NCBI RefSeq assembly: GCF_051622035.1
Contig: NC_135362.1
Location: 28,641,001 to 28,705,000 of the forward strand
DNA length: 64,000 nt
Reading direction: 5' to 3'
Origin: Arctopsyche grandis
Taxonomy: Eukaryota; Arthropoda; Insecta; Trichoptera; Hydropsychidae
Positions 1 to 11,129 of this stretch are shown one piece after another. Position 1 is the first letter of the stretch; each line of letters begins with the position of its first letter. The notes under the pieces were generated by a model, which was not told the origin of the DNA, made no database searches, and worked only from the letters and a program-made list of their open reading frames with translations. Made by a program: the position numbers and the translations under genes.

Positions 1-504
1 TATTTTGTACGCTACTGGTTTTAAAAGTTGGCCCAAAATCGTCGTTGGTTTGGTGCGTACGGACCATTACACCGAGTGGGGTCGCTCTGTCAGACCCACC
101 GAACCCGCGCGTCCAAGTGTTGCCACCCTACATAAAAGCTGGTGTGGCAACACCCAAGACCGTTGGCTCGACAAGCCTCCACAATACTCCCCCTCTAGTG
201 ACAACGTTGCCAAAATTATGCTAGACGAATCTATGTTCCCCCCATATCTTTCAAAAGAGCGAATGCAGAAAAAAATCTCTAAAGTTGTTTGACCTTTAGT
301 GACTGATACTGGAACAGCGGTGGCTACATTTTATGTCAGAACAAAAGTTATAGTGTGTTGTTGAAAATCACAGGATGAGGTTGAGTCAATAAATATAATG
401 TTATTATGGTTTGGTCTCTTCATTAGCGGAGTCGTGATTATTACAGTAAAGGGATTTTCTATAAATTTAATTTTGGCAGCCCCTTTTCTCCCTATACATT
501 GAAT
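1..504. repeat. Interspersed repeat end plus plain spacer
   Basis: The first 73 bases recur at 36771-36846 with a few differences (shared runs include GTACGCTACTGGTTTTAAAA and ACCATTACAC), so they belong to a dispersed repeat whose other parts lie outside the window or are lost. I cannot name its family. From about 75 to 504 I see no gene, no terminal repeat and no convincing coding frame. Confidence 0.5.
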
Positions 505-509
505 AGTCT

Positions 510-1048
510 TGTAGGAATATAGCACGACTTATGCTATTACGAATCAAAACCAGCGATCTCATCATCGATCCTGTACAAACATGCATAACTCAAGGGCAAC
601 GTCCCCTTCGACCATTCCAGAAGAAAGACTTCATCGCTCGATCGTAATACGAACGAAACCCAACAGTGATGTCATCAGGCAACCGTAAACACGTGACAAG
701 TCGTTTACGCGTGGCACTCGACCCCATTCTCAAACGAACGACGTCCTGGCGCTGACCCCATAGCTATAATGCACGCGCCTTGAAAATAGGTCAACATGTG
801 TCCTGGAAACGAAGACAAAGCATCTGCACGCAGCACGCTTCCAGCCAGAACGTATATAAAGCGACGCACCAGCTCCCAACACCAGAATTAACCTCTGGAA
901 TTCAACCAGCTCACTTCTCCGAAGCTCAACCTCTTCGTACATACAATAATCATTGTAACGATTGAACAAAAATAAACGATCCTCTTACAAACACAAACGG
1001 AGTTTTCTTATACCGGGACACGGTCAACACATCTGTCCCGCGTAACAA
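510..1048 (+). mobile_element. Solo LTR, family LTR-A
   Basis: A 539 bp block bounded by 5 bp direct repeats AGTCT (505-509 and 1049-1053), starting TGTAGGAATATAGCACGACT and ending near GCGTAACA. It carries a TATA-like box (TATATAAA, 853-860) and a polyadenylation-type AATAAA near 971, the usual order inside an LTR read on the plus strand. No internal gag or pol region follows, so this is a solo LTR left by LTR-LTR recombination. Related LTRs lie at 7435-8083 and 45666-46160 (both minus); they share the TGTAG start and a CCGGG..ACGGTC motif near the 3' end. Assignment to Gypsy or BEL/Pao cannot be made without the internal genes. Confidence 0.75.
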
Positions 1049-1262
1049 AGTCTCATATGTATATTTTCTGTAAGAAAAGAATTTAAAATTTATTATGCAC
1101 ACAGCTTTATAAAATGTTCATTGTCATAATATTCATTACCTTGATCATACTAGTCATTGGCATCACTCAAATTCTTTTGCTTCCACAATGTATACGAATT
1201 AGCTGACCGTGCGTTTTTTATTTACCATTATGCTTTTCCACCTTCTTTGAATTTGATGATAC

Positions 1263-1417
1263 TATAGGGGATGAAACAAATGAGACGACTTGCATGTTGA
1301 TGGACGTGTTTTATTTATGGCAGCCGAAGACGGAGTGATGATAGCACTCCGAACACGGCCGAGTTGGTCCCAACTCGGATGGTAACCGAAGTTTGACCAT
1401 GTCGAAGACCCGCCACA
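1263..1417 (-). mobile_element. Solo LTR of the miniature LTR family, old copy
   Basis: The reverse complement aligns over its whole length with the 162 bp LTRs at 2854-3015 and 13049-13210, with clear sequence divergence. It is flanked by a perfect 4 bp duplication ATAC (1259-1262 and 1418-1421), the same target motif used by the copies at 2854 and 18103. It is more diverged from the two complete copies than they are from each other, so it is an older insertion reduced to one LTR. Confidence 0.8.
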
Positions 1418-1529
1418 ATACTCTGAAAATATATATGTTGGTTTTTATTATATAAGTTAGATAAGAAAATGCTACCAAGGTATTTCGATAGATATTTTAT
1501 TAGAGGTATGGGGGAGGCGAGTGTAACAG

Positions 1530-1976
1530 TGACGGTGTTGTTTATGCACTAATGTTTATTCTGACGAAGAGAATATTTCCTGCAAAACGTTGAACGACCG
1601 TGTATCGCATTGGTACTGCCAGAACCTCGGCGGTCGCCACAGAGAGTTACATTTACACAAATACCTATAGAATTTGAGGTAGCAATAAATCACAGAATTT
1701 AAAATTAAATAAGAGTAGGAAAAAAATGTATGTATGGAAGTGTTGTCATTTATAATAAGCTGCCAGATGAAATTAGAAATATACTTGTAATATTGATAAA
1801 CTTCTGGTAGCTGTAAGGCAACACTTAAAACAGTGTGTTTGTATGAACATACATATGTGAATGTATGTGCATGCATGTGTATATATTATATAAAAATACA
1901 TTATTATTTGTATGATTGAATGTAATTAGCCATTAAGTTTTGCTATCTCTTAAATAAATAAATAAAACCTTTATTG
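1530..1976 (+). mobile_element. Possible LINE 3' remnant
   Basis: Around 1755-1785 the plus strand reads YNKLPDEIRN, a phrase typical of the tail after the reverse transcriptase in jockey/CR1-type LINEs. The block ends in a TAAATAAATAAATAAA-type tail (about 1960-1975), as such elements often do. The frame is interrupted on both sides. This is a weak call resting on one short motif and the tail. The spacer from 1976 to about 2150 shows nothing else. Confidence 0.35.
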
Positions 1977-2154
1977 CTTCAAGACTCTACAATCACACAT
2001 CCTATTCAAATCTAAATATTATCTGATATATATGCTTACCGCATATGGTTTAGGATCTCTGACCATTATTGAGGGAATAATGAATGCAGAAAGGTACAAA
2101 AATGTACTTTAAAATTTTGTAATTCCAACGATCGAGAAAATAGCGCAACATTCA

Positions 2155-2505
2155 AAAATCCGGTTTATCAAGACGATTCTGCACCATGTCATCGCGTTCG
2201 AGCCGGAAGTACAATTTCGTTTTTTTTTCCTAATCTTTTACCAAATGATTAATAATATCCTTTTTCACTTACAGATCACAGAATTTAAGAATGTACTGGC
2301 CATCAAATCACTAGAATGGCCGGGCAACAATCCAGATCTGAATCCGATCGAAAACCTATGGGCTATTTTAAAGAGAAAATTGGCAAAACGTCGGACATTA
2401 AATACCATAGAATTGCGTAAAAACATAACCGAAACTTGGGAGAATGATATCACGATGGAATGTTTAAATTCACTGTACGAAATTAACGCATATTGGCGAT
2501 TATTC
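2155..2505 (+). pseudogene. Tc1/mariner transposase C-terminal relic
   Basis: The plus strand encodes QDDSAPCHR near 2165-2195 and then WPGNNPDLNPIENLW (about 2318-2362), the second catalytic Asp and the final Glu regions of Tc1-type DDE transposases, followed by a lysine-rich tail typical of the family. The frame is broken between the two motifs and the N-terminal half is missing, so this is a dead fragment. The last part of it (KNITETWENDI) recurs at 9345-9460 and 19715-19810, showing that it was copied with the zinc-finger blocks. No terminal inverted repeats were found. Confidence 0.75.
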
Positions 2506-2769
2506 AAAATTGAGGCAGCAGTACTAAATATTAGCCTGTTGAGAATAGCTTCCCTCATATTTAAAATTATTGTTTTGAGATGGCAAATTTCAATATCAGA
2601 ATTATTGTCTTGGCGATGTTTCAGCAGGCTTGGAAAGTGAATCAAAGTTTCTCTTTCAAAATCTTGGATCAAAAGTGGATAATTTGTTTTCGAATGAAAT
2701 AACTTCTTCTAACATCGAAAAAATTGTGTTTCCATCCCCTGTAATTTACGATTAAGCTGATTTCGATGA
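2505..2769 (-). pseudogene. hAT transposase relic (ZBED/GTF2IRD2-like), block 1
   Basis: On the minus strand the frame reads SLNRKLQG-type residues followed by ERETLIHFPSLL and a region ending in HLKTIILNMREA, matching the central part of hAT transposases of the lineage that gave vertebrate ZBED5 and GTF2IRD2. The upstream half of the same relic lies at about 4730-5110, separated from this piece by the MITE at 2778-4713. It is fragmentary and out of frame in places. The same relic lies just downstream of every ZAD zinc-finger gene in the window. Confidence 0.65.
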
Positions 2770-2853
2770 GACGTAACTAGGGATCCCAAATATTCGTCGA
2801 CTTCTACTTTTCGAATATTCGAAAATTAAAAAAAAAGATAATTACATATATAC

Positions 2854-3876
2854 TGTGGCGGCTCGCTTATACGACATGGTCGAGTTTGGTTGCCTTCCTG
2901 CGAGTGGGGACCAACCCGGCTGGGTTCGGAGAGCCACTACCCACTCTGTCTTCAGCTGTCATATAATAAACACGTGCATTAACATGCCAGTCGTCTCATT
3001 CGTTCATCCTCCATACTGGTGACCCCCGACATCGAGCCACGCAGCCTCGATCAATTTCAACTGCCGCTCATCCCTGCCTCGCCGAGCCAGGCGGGAGAGC
3101 TACCCGCCGCGCCCCCATCGCCATCAACACAGCACGCCGCGGCCCGCGGGTGACAATAAACGAGCAGACATGGCTACCTACCTGAGCGAATGAGACGACG
3201 ATCTTGACAGCTGGATGTGGAGTCATGCGCGATCCACTACACATAGAACGGTCATCCAGCACCACAAGACATACACCACCTCAGCACCATCATCATCATC
3301 ATCATCAAGGCCCCGTCCGTCCCCACGAGCGTCGTCACGCCGAGACGGGCGGTAGCGCTACAACACCTCCACGAGCCACAACGACTCACAGTCCAGCTCG
3401 GAGTATCATCAACCACATCGATGCCCCTGCCGCCCCCGCCGCCCCACCAACCGACATCAGCCTCGGAAGAGCGGCGCCGCCGCAGCATCGCATCGGCGCG
3501 ACCATCGGACCACCCACCGTCCTGCTCGCGACGTCACCGCCCTCGAATCTACCGACCATTCAGGGCGGTACACCTATGTACACAGCGGATGACCCACGTC
3601 AACAATTTTTTTCTCCCCACGTAATAATTTTTTTTCTTTGTGTAACAATAATTTTTTTCTTTTGTAAAATTTGTTTCTTTGTAATTTTGGTATCGCTGAT
3701 GCTGGGGGGGGAGTGATGTGGCGGCTCGCTTATACGACGGTCGAGTTTGGTTGCCTTCCTGCGAGTGGGGACCAACCCGGCTGGGTTCGGAGAGCCACTA
3801 CCCACTCTGTCTTCAGCTGTCATATAATAAACACGTGCATTAACATGCCAGTCGTCTCATTCGTTCATCCTCCATA
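2854..3876 (+). mobile_element. Miniature LTR element, copy 1 (complete)
   Basis: A 1,023 bp element with LTRs at 2854-3015 and 3717-3876, flanked by ATAC duplications (2850-2853 and 3877-3880). The LTRs are nearly identical, so the insertion is recent. Just inside the 5' LTR is TGGTGACCCCCGACAT, a likely tRNA primer-binding site, and just before the 3' LTR a G-rich purine tract (about 3703-3713). The roughly 700 bp interior has no recognisable gag or pol, only low-complexity His, Pro and Thr-rich frames, so it is non-autonomous (TRIM-like) and would depend on another element's enzymes. It looks structurally whole for its class. Family most likely Gypsy-like from its 4 bp duplications, but this is inference. 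Confidence 0.85.
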
Positions 3877-4078
3877 ATACTAAGCATAATTTACATTATA
3901 TTTATATATGTAACATATTTCAATGAATAAAACATGATTTTAAGAAAATTAAAAAGACGTATAAAACTAAAATACACACATAAAATAGAAAATTGCAATT
4001 AAAAATAAATTTACAAAATATAATACGGAAAAATCTTAATTTAATTTTAGAAATAGAGTCGAGTCGAAAATAGTCTTT

Positions 4079-4490
4079 GGGCCGGGCCGCACCGCTCGAC
4101 TCGCGAACGACTTGGTTGGCGCGACGTGTGGTTCTGAAATTGCAAAATGACCGATCCCATACACATTGTATGGGGTCACATTTCATCGGACCGCACCCTG
4201 CAACATGTCGGTCTCTCGGGTAATAAAGCCCGACGACGGTTGATATCAGTTGACGCCGTTGGGTCTGGTCGCATGGATTTTATGACCTGAACTATCGACA
4301 TGCCGGACCCATCAAAAAAACACCAACAACCGCACGAGCAATCTACGACATGCCTCTATTGTATGAATGATCAATCTATGAGATAATTTCAGGCCATCCC
4401 CGAGTTGAAAGGAAGACCGCACCCACAGATTTTCCAGCAACAAAACTCGTCAACAAAGTTGTTCGTGAGTCGAGCGGTGCGGCCCGGCCC
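4079..4490. mobile_element. Harbinger-like MITE 1
   Basis: Terminal inverted repeats of about 30 bp begin GGGCCGGGCCGCACCGCTCG, with one visible mismatch between the arms, flanked by TTT on both sides. A smaller relative with the same GGGCCGGGCCGCACCG ends and a TTA duplication is at 57391-57558. Three-base T/A-rich duplications with GGGCC ends are characteristic of PIF/Harbinger elements. The 412 bp interior is noncoding. The spacer from 4491 to 4677 shows no other feature. Confidence 0.75.
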
Positions 4491-4729
4491 TTTCACACGC
4501 TGTTGATGTCGGCTTTATTGTGAATTTGGAATGATTCCTGTATTTAGGTAAATTAGTAATGTTATTACCGTTTTCCATTCACTCTTACCTTATTACCGTC
4601 TCATTATAAACTACTGCTGTTAATAAAGATGCACTATTTTTGCTTAATTCTTTGATTGCGGTTTCAACGGGAGTAAGAACATTCGAATACTCGAATATTC
4701 GATTGGGAACCTACACGTAACGTCTTACC

Positions 4730-5110
4730 ATGAAATACATTTTTTGGAACAACCACTGATTTTCCGTTAGTTCTGGATTGTGTTCTCAAGGAGAAATGTT
4801 TTAATTTCTATAATTGAGGAAGCGCAACGTTTTCTCTTGATAACCAACGTACCTTGTTATGCAGCAGATCTGCTTTCTAGACTCACTTTCTATTTCAACT
4901 AAAACTTCTAACTAAACTAAACTAAATTGGCGATTATTAAGAACATTGGCTATAATGAAGTTGATAATCGTTATCACTAATTCCATTACTTTTTTCTGGA
5001 AATGTCTGAACACAAATGACGCAATGGTAAGCCAGTACCTTGTGAATAATTTTTCCTTTCAAAATAGCAACAAATCCTTTTCTTACGGCGGACATATTTT
5101 TCGTCTGTTT
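4730..5110 (-). pseudogene. hAT transposase relic, block 1, second part
   Basis: This aligns with the clearer copies at 20321-20640, 27329-27640 and 33030-33330, whose minus-strand frame contains LLHN followed by WLSREN, the conserved RWLSRGKVL region of ZBED-type hAT transposases. Here the frame is broken several times and a stretch near 4910-4930 is lost. It lies downstream of ZNF-1 on the same strand. From 5110 to 5473 the sequence is AT-rich 3' flank, alignable with the flank of ZNF-2. Confidence 0.55.
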
Positions 5111-5473
5111 GTCTGATTAAGTATGTTTACCAAAATTATCTCAATTTCATCCAATTAATAAAAATTACTACATTTAAAATAAATAAAACAAAAAAGCCAC
5201 ATAATAGATCTGTGTATTTAATTTTCAATTACCATTTCTCTTAAAATTATTTAAATAAACTGCAATGAGAATAAATACCATGTGAGGAGGGCGCCAGAAA
5301 TATCATGGCACGCATGTAGCCAAAATGTAAGAATATTAACAGTATTTATATAATAACAATTTTTTTTTATATTCATCCCAGTATGCAATTTACTGTCTCG
5401 AGGTTAGATTTTTGAGTAAATGATTTTAGACAAACCTCACAATTGTAAGGCTTCTCCCCCATTCTTAAATGTC

Positions 5474-6965
5474 TCACAAGTTGTCACATTTGTGTGGTTT
5501 TATCCCAAGGTAAGATTTTTGTGAAAATGATTTTAAACAGATTTCACACTTGTAAGGTTTTTCACCCGAGTGAGATCTCAAATGGATCATAAGTGTATTT
5601 TTTCCAATAAATGATTTTAAACAAATTTCACATTTGTGTGGTTTTATCCCAGTATGCAATTTTTCATGTGCAACAAGGTGAGATTTTAGAGTAAATGATT
5701 TTAAACAAATTTCACATTTGTGTGGTTTTATCCCAGTATGCAATTTTTCATGTGTAACAAGGTGAGATTTTAGAGTAACTGATTTTAGACAAATTTCACA
5801 CTTGTAAGGCTTTTCCCCCGTGTGAGTTCTTAAATGTTTCACAACTTCATTTTTTTCAATAAATGATTTTAAACAAATGTCACATTTGTGTAGTTTTATC
5901 CCAGTATGCCAATTTTTATGTCTCTTGAGGTCAGAATTTTGAGTAAATGATTTTAGACAAATTTCACATTTGTAAGGTTTTTCACGCGTGTGAGTTCTTA
6001 AATGTCTCACAAGTTTAGATTTTTCAATAAATGATTTTAAACAAATGTCACATTTGTGTGGTTTTATCCCAGAATGATATTTTTCATGTATCACAAGGTG
6101 AGATTTTTGTGAAAATGATTTTAAACAGATTTCACAGTTGTAAGGTTTTTCACCTGTGTGAGATCTCAAATGGATCATAAGTGTATTTTTATGAGCAAAT
6201 TATTTCAAACAAATTTCACATTTGTGTGGTTTTATCCCGGTATGCAATTTTTCATGTGAAACGAGGTGAGATTTTCGAGAAAATGATTTTAAACAAATGT
6301 CACATTTGTGTAGTTTTATCCCAGTATGCAAATTTTTATGTATCACGAGGTAAGATTTTCGAGTAAATGATTTAAGACAAATTTCACACTTGCAAGGCTT
6401 TCCACCCGTGTGAGTTATTAAATGTCTCACAAGTCTATTTTTTTGAATAAATGATTTTGAACAAATATCACATTGAAATAGCTTTTCTCCAGGAAGTGAT
6501 ATTTTGTGTAAAATAAGTTCAGATTCGATGGGAAACGGCTTCAAGCAAATTTCACTATCTTTTCGGTGAATTGTCGATTGTGAAGGCTCATCGTTCCATA
6601 TTACATCCTCCAATAAAACTTCTTCAGTCTTGATCTTCAAGCAATCGTCGAACCTCAGTCGAGACGATTCGTTGTTTCGAAAACAAGCCTTTCGAAAGCT
6701 GATCAACAATTCCAGATTGGTCTAACACGAAAGACACACCGTGTCTGGCAACCCATCGCCTCTTTTAACCTGCAGATGAAATATGTAAGAAGTAGGATCA
6801 AGCGGTGAGAAGAGTTAACCACAATAATTGTAACCTGTCACCAGCACCGACCTGAATTTGACAGCAGGTCCGAATGCGTTGCTGCAGACGCTCTGGATGA
6901 GTACCGCCGAAGATGGAGACGGAAGAGTCGGCCGGAGCTGATCCAAGACAAAGCCTGCACTCCAT
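5474..6965 (-). pseudogene. ZNF-1: ZAD-C2H2 zinc-finger pseudogene
   Basis: Same layout as the other four copies: exon 1 (6852-6965, 38 codons beginning MECRLC) gives the first Cys pair of the insect ZAD dimerisation domain; an 82 bp intron with GTCGGT donor and CTGCAG acceptor follows; exon 2 (from 6769 down) completes the ZAD (CLSC), then a linker and C2H2 fingers with TGIKPH/TGEKPY linkers. It is broken: a stop replaces the Lys after the second ZAD Cys pair (near 6722), another stop replaces the Ser of a CEICLKSF finger (near 6197), and the last finger is cut by a deletion near 5505. About four fingers precede and seven follow the second stop. A ZAD-C2H2 protein would be a nuclear DNA-binding factor; this copy could make at best short fragments. 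Confidence 0.85.
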
Positions 6966-7086
6966 CGTCCCTGTATTTAACTCTGACAGCAACAAATCGA
7001 CTCGCCCTCGCCTTGCAATTCTGTTTAGTGACATCTTTGGTCTAACTTTGGTACTAGTTTGGGGCTGCCATAATTATCGGTTGACG

Positions 7087-7434
7087 CAGTGGCGTAGTTA
7101 CCGCGCCCGCAGAAATTCAATCGACTGATCCTAGCCCTTCTTCCTCAGTCATTTCTGGTGAAGTGGTCGATTCATTTAGGAGGTTCCTTCTTCAAGAAAA
7201 ATATCTGACTGACCGAGGATATTACAAATGAGCAGACAGAAAATAACACCAATCTGAGGAAATTCATATTGAATACGACACTTGTCAACCCGCTCTTGTA
7301 TCTTTTCCTCGAGGCCTCGTTGGAAAATATACTTTTCCAAAAAAAAATTAAGTGGACCAACCAGTCAGGGTTATTCACTAAAACTGAATAGAGTATACTG
7401 TGTTGGCGTTTTGCTGACAAAAAAACCAATATTA
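7087..7434. repeat. hAT MITE end and duplicated ZNF upstream spacer
   Basis: 7087-7110 reads CAGTGGCGTAGTTACCGCGC, the terminal motif of the MITE that is complete at 40184-40797; only this end is present. From about 7165 to 7434 the sequence is nearly identical to 12866-13048 joined to 14128-14195, the corresponding spacer upstream of ZNF-2, which shows that the block duplication extends well past the gene. No coding frame is supported. Confidence 0.6.
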
Positions 7435-8083
7435 TGTAGGCGAGGTACATGTGTGTTGACCGTATCCCGGCCTAACGAAACACTGTTGTGCTGGTTTTAT
7501 AAAGTTTTATTGTTTGCCTATGGTTGTACAAAGGTATTATATTTGGGCAAAAGTATGTCGTTCAGCGGTCTCTGGATATGGTAGAGTGTCGCTGGCTCGG
7601 CCTTCGTTTATGTTCAGAAGGTCTCTGGATGCGGCAGTGTGTTGCTGGCTCGTTCGGCTGGTTGATCTTCCAAGTCCGCGTGGTGTAGTGGTGGCAGGTC
7701 AGGAGCTGGATGCTGACTGGTCTGCTGCTGTGTGTCGACGCTTGCTGCTGTGGGTCGACTGGCGTTGTTTGGGTTGTAGCTCCTTTTATAGTGTTTCTGG
7801 AATCACCTGATCGATGGTGGTGGTTGTTGATGCGTAAGCGAGGAATTTGCTTTTGTCGATGGGGTGGACTTTTCTGGAACGATTGGCGCCGTTCCGCTCG
7901 ATGTAGTTTAATGGTGGCGGCGTGTTTCGACCGTTTTGGTTCCGCTCGACTGGTAGGGGCGTTCCGCTTGAGTTTAATATAATGACTGCAGGTGTGCGTC
8001 GTCTGGGTTTCGTTCCGCTCGAGTGTGAAGGGTGGATCATTCTCGAATGTTTCGATGACGATGACGATGACGAGATTCCTACA
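7435..8083 (-). mobile_element. Solo LTR, family LTR-A
   Basis: A 649 bp block with perfect TGTAGG/CCTACA ends and 4 bp duplications ATTA (7431-7434 and 8084-8087). The empty site is preserved in the duplicated block at about 14195-14210, where the flanks join directly; this fixes the limits. On the minus strand a TATAAAAG box (near 7780) and an AATAAA-type signal (near 7510) give its orientation, and its 3' end shares CCGGGATACGGTCAACACA with the LTR at 510-1048. It inserted after the ZNF-1/ZNF-2 block duplication. Confidence 0.85.
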
Positions 8084-8087
8084 ATTA

Positions 8088-8495
8088 TAACTATTCTTGG
8101 GTTGAAGAGATCAAATATTGGAGAGGACTTTCAAAAAAATTTTAATGCATGAAAAATCACAAGTATACTTAATCCTGTTTTACGAACGATTTGTACGACA
8201 TTTGAAGAATATATTTCGTCAGAATTCGTATAAATTATTGACGCCAAGTCATTCATCTGCTAAATGTAATTTGGCATTTCGAGAACATTACTTGAGAACA
8301 TCATTTCGAGAAATTTTAATGCATGAAAAATCACGAGTACACACTAAATCCTGTTTTACGTACGATTTGTGGAAAAATTCAGAAACATTTGAAGAATATA
8401 TCTAGTCAGAATTGTGAAGTCGTAAAAAATTATTGACGTTAAGTCATTCATCTGCTAAATGTAATTTGGCATTTCGAGAACATCAATAAAGTTTG
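8088..8495. repeat. Tandem duplication of a 190 bp spacer unit
   Basis: Two diverged copies of one unit lie head to tail (about 8125-8290 and 8310-8484), each containing ATGCATGAAAAATCAC, AAATCCTGTTTTACG and AAGTCATTCATCTGCTAAAT. The same pair recurs at 14205-14582, so the tandem duplication is older than the block duplication. No coding frame is supported. Confidence 0.7.
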
Positions 8496-8499
8496 ATAT

Positions 8500-8805
8500 T
8501 GTTGCGCTGAAGTGAAGACGGGGGCTTTCAGGATCGGAGAGAAATACGCAGGAGTTTTGTAGAAGTCGTTTATTCGTCTGCTCTCGTCAGCGCTCCAGGT
8601 CGGAATGGTTTCCAGGCCAAGAGCGCCCCATATTTAAACACGTTTGGGCTCAACAACTAATGGTCGATGAATCAGACGATTCCATTGGCCGTTGCATACG
8701 GCTCATTCATTCGTAGAGGCCATTTTGGCGGGAACGAGAGATCAGGTGATCTGCGCTAGTAAACCATCGGTCCACGGGCGTCACTCACCTAATCTCTACA
8801 TTACA
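8500..8805 (-). mobile_element. Solo LTR, family LTR-B
   Basis: A 306 bp block beginning TGTTGCGC and ending TACATTACA, flanked by ATAT (8496-8499 and 8806-8809). An AATAAA-type signal read on the minus strand gives the likely orientation. The same insertion with the same flanks is at 17559-17864, so it predates the block duplication. Ends and duplication fit an LTR, but without an interior the family is unknown. Confidence 0.65.
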
Positions 8806-8809
8806 ATAT

Positions 8810-9340
8810 CTTCTAACAATCCTGGAAATTTTTATCTTTTATTAACCTTCTGGCAACTTATATTTGGAAGCATTGATAGCCAAACACACATATAGCAGGT
8901 TCTGTGACATATTTGAACGCGAAAATACAAAATACAGAAGAACAGATTTTTTTACGTTAAAAGGTTATCATTATTTTGGAAAGTTATTTTGCTGTAAGGA
9001 AATAATGTGTATAAGGGGGGGGGGGGGGGGAGCCGCCTAAAATTGACTTTACGTCACTGTTTCGGTGATTACTGGTCACAAATAACTGATCACAAAGTCA
9101 CTAAAATCTCTATAACGGAACTTCTGGCAGCCGAAAAGTCCATCATACTAACGATAACTATCATACAAACGATAATTATCATCTTTTTCTTATTATGCTG
9201 TACATTAACATTAGAATAATACAATACACACTAAATTAAATATCAGACAAATATTATGTATTCGCGATTTTCATGGAAAAAAATGTCTTTGTGACCACCG
9301 CAATGTGACGAACAATCCAATTACCCAATTATCGACATTC
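8810..9340. repeat. Dispersed repeat spacer with a poly-G run
   Basis: The spacer holds a run of about 15 G (near 9015-9030). Its right part (about 9110-9240) recurs near 19131-19145 plus 19513-19620, and part of it again near 56535-56580 in reverse. No gene is supported. The corresponding poly-G run in the duplicate lies near 18076. Confidence 0.5.
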
Positions 9341-9344
9341 ATAG

Positions 9345-10140
9345 CTTTAATTGCGATTGCGTAAAAACATAACCGAAATTTGGGAGAATGATATCAAGAT
9401 GAAATGTTTAAATTCACTGTACGAAATTAACGCACATTGGCGATTATTCAAAATTGAGGCACCAGTACGAAATATTAACCTGTTGAGAATAGCTTCCCTA
9501 ATATTTAAAATTATTGTTTTGAGATGGCAAATTTCAATATCAGAATTATTTTCTTGGCGATAATCCAGCAGGCTTGGAGTGCATCAAAGTTTCTCTTTCA
9601 AAATCTTGGATCAAAAGCGGATAATTTGTTTTCGAATGAAATAATTTCTGCTAACATTGAAAAAATTGTGTTTTCATCCCCTGTAGTTTACGATTGAGCT
9701 GATTTCGATGAGACGTAACTAGGGATTCCAAATATTCAAAAGACCTCAATTATTCGAATATCGAATAGTAAATCAATAGCTATTCGAATATTAAAAAAAA
9801 CATAATTACATATATACTAAGCATAATTTACATTATATTTATATATGTAATATATTTCAATGAATAAAACAATTTTAAGAAAATTAAAAAACATAAAACT
9901 ACTGATTTTCCGTTAGTTCTGGATAGTGTTCTCAAGGAGAAATATTTTAATTTCTTTCAATGAGGGAGCGAAACGTTTTCTCTTGATAACCAACGTACCT
10001 TGTTATGCAGCAGATCTGCGTACTCACTTTCTATTTCAACTACAACTTTCTGGAAATGTCTGAAGTTTTCATGTCAAAATAGCAACAAACCCTTTTCTTA
10101 CGCCGGTCATATTTTTGGCCCTTTCTGTTTGTCTGATTAA
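9345..10140. pseudogene. Tc1 tail and hAT transposase relics, block 2
   Basis: 9345-9460 (plus strand) repeats the last part of the Tc1 transposase relic at 2400-2505 (KNITEIWENDI). From about 9460 to 9720 the minus strand carries the ZBED-like hAT relic; 9720-9900 is the left part of the AT-rich MITE of 2778-4713, here lacking its right end; 9900-10140 is the rest of the hAT relic. The order matches blocks 1 and 3, so it was copied as a unit with ZNF-2. All frames are broken. Confidence 0.65.
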
Positions 10141-10389
10141 GTATGTTTACCAAAATTATCTCAATTTCATCCAATAAATAAAAATTATTGCATTTAAAAT
10201 AAATAAAACAAGAAAGCCAAATAAAAGATTTGTGTATTTAATTTTCAATTACCATTTCTCTTAAAATCATTTAAATAAACTTCAATGAGAATAAATGTCA
10301 TATGAGGGGGGTGCCAGAAACATCATGGCACGCATGTAGCCAAAATGTAAGAATATTAACAGTATTTATATAAAAACAATATTTTTTAT

Positions 10390-11129
10390 ATTCATCCCAG
10401 TATGCAATTTGCTGTGTCTCGAGGTTAGATTTTTGAGTAAATGATTTTATACAAATTTCACAATTGTAAGGCTTCTCCCCCATTCTTAAATGTCTCACAA
10501 GTGTATTTTGTCACATTTGTGTGGTTTTATCCCAGAATGATATTTTTCATGTATCACAAGGTGAGATTTTCGTGAAAATGATTTTAAACAGATTTCACAC
10601 TTGTAAGGTTTTTCAACCGAGTGAGATCTCAAATGGATCATAAGTGTATTTTTTCCAATAAATGATTTTAAACAAATTTCACATTTGTGTGGTTTTATCC
10701 CAGAATGCAATAAACAAATGTCACATTTGTGTAGTTTTATCCCAGTATGCAAATTTTTATGTATCACGAGGTAAGATTTTTGAGTAAATGATTTTAAACA
10801 AATGTCACATTAGTGTAGTTTTATCCCAGAATGATATTTTTCATGTATCACAAGGTGAGATTTTTGAGTAAATGATTTTGGACAAATTTCACACTTGTAA
10901 GGCCCTTCCCCTGTGTGAGTTCTTAAATGTTTCACAAGTTCATTTTTTTCATTAAAAGATTTTAAACAAATGTCACATTTGTGTAGTTTTATCCCAGTAT
11001 GCCAATTTTTATGTCTCTTGAGGTCAGAATTTTGAGTAAATGATTTTAGACAAATTTCACATTTGTAAGGTTTTTCACCCGTGTGAGATCTTAAATGTCT
11101 CACAAGTTTAGATTTTTCAATATATGATT
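10390..11129 (-). pseudogene. Decayed 3' fingers of ZNF-2
   Basis: Downstream of the ZNF-2 stop the minus strand continues with fingers homologous to the C-terminal fingers of ZNF-1 (for example CEICLKSFTQNSDLKRH), but in other frames and with a stop replacing Lys near 10811 and a shortened finger near 10710. These fingers are no longer joined to the gene. From 10141 to 10389 is AT-rich 3' flank. ZNF-1 keeps the matching fingers in frame, which shows they were once translated. Confidence 0.8.

Larger units (their letters stand above)
2778..4713. mobile_element. hAT-like MITE holding two later insertions
   Basis: Imperfect terminal inverted repeats (TAGGGATCCCAA at the left; the right end reads TTGGGAACCTA) are flanked by 8 bp duplications GACGTAAC (2770-2777) and CACGTAAC (4714-4721), 7 of 8 matching. 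The empty site exists in blocks 4 and 5 (around 27235 and 32935), where the hAT relic continues directly through GACGTAACGTCT. Within the element lie an LTR element (2854-3876) and a Harbinger MITE (4079-4490); without them it is about 500 bp, AT-rich and noncoding. Its TATTCGAATA-rich left part survives in blocks 2 and 3 (about 9720-9900 and 20090-20265), where the right end is lost. Confidence 0.7.

Noticed and set aside
3204-4186. His-, Pro- and Thr-rich frames in the miniature LTR element and its copy at 13454-14128
   Set aside because: They run through the LTR, differ in frame and repeat length between copies, and match no known protein; treated as noncoding interior.
7510-8152. Overlapping Trp- and Cys-rich frames
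   Set aside because: They lie in the solo LTR at 7435-8083 and have no homologous support.
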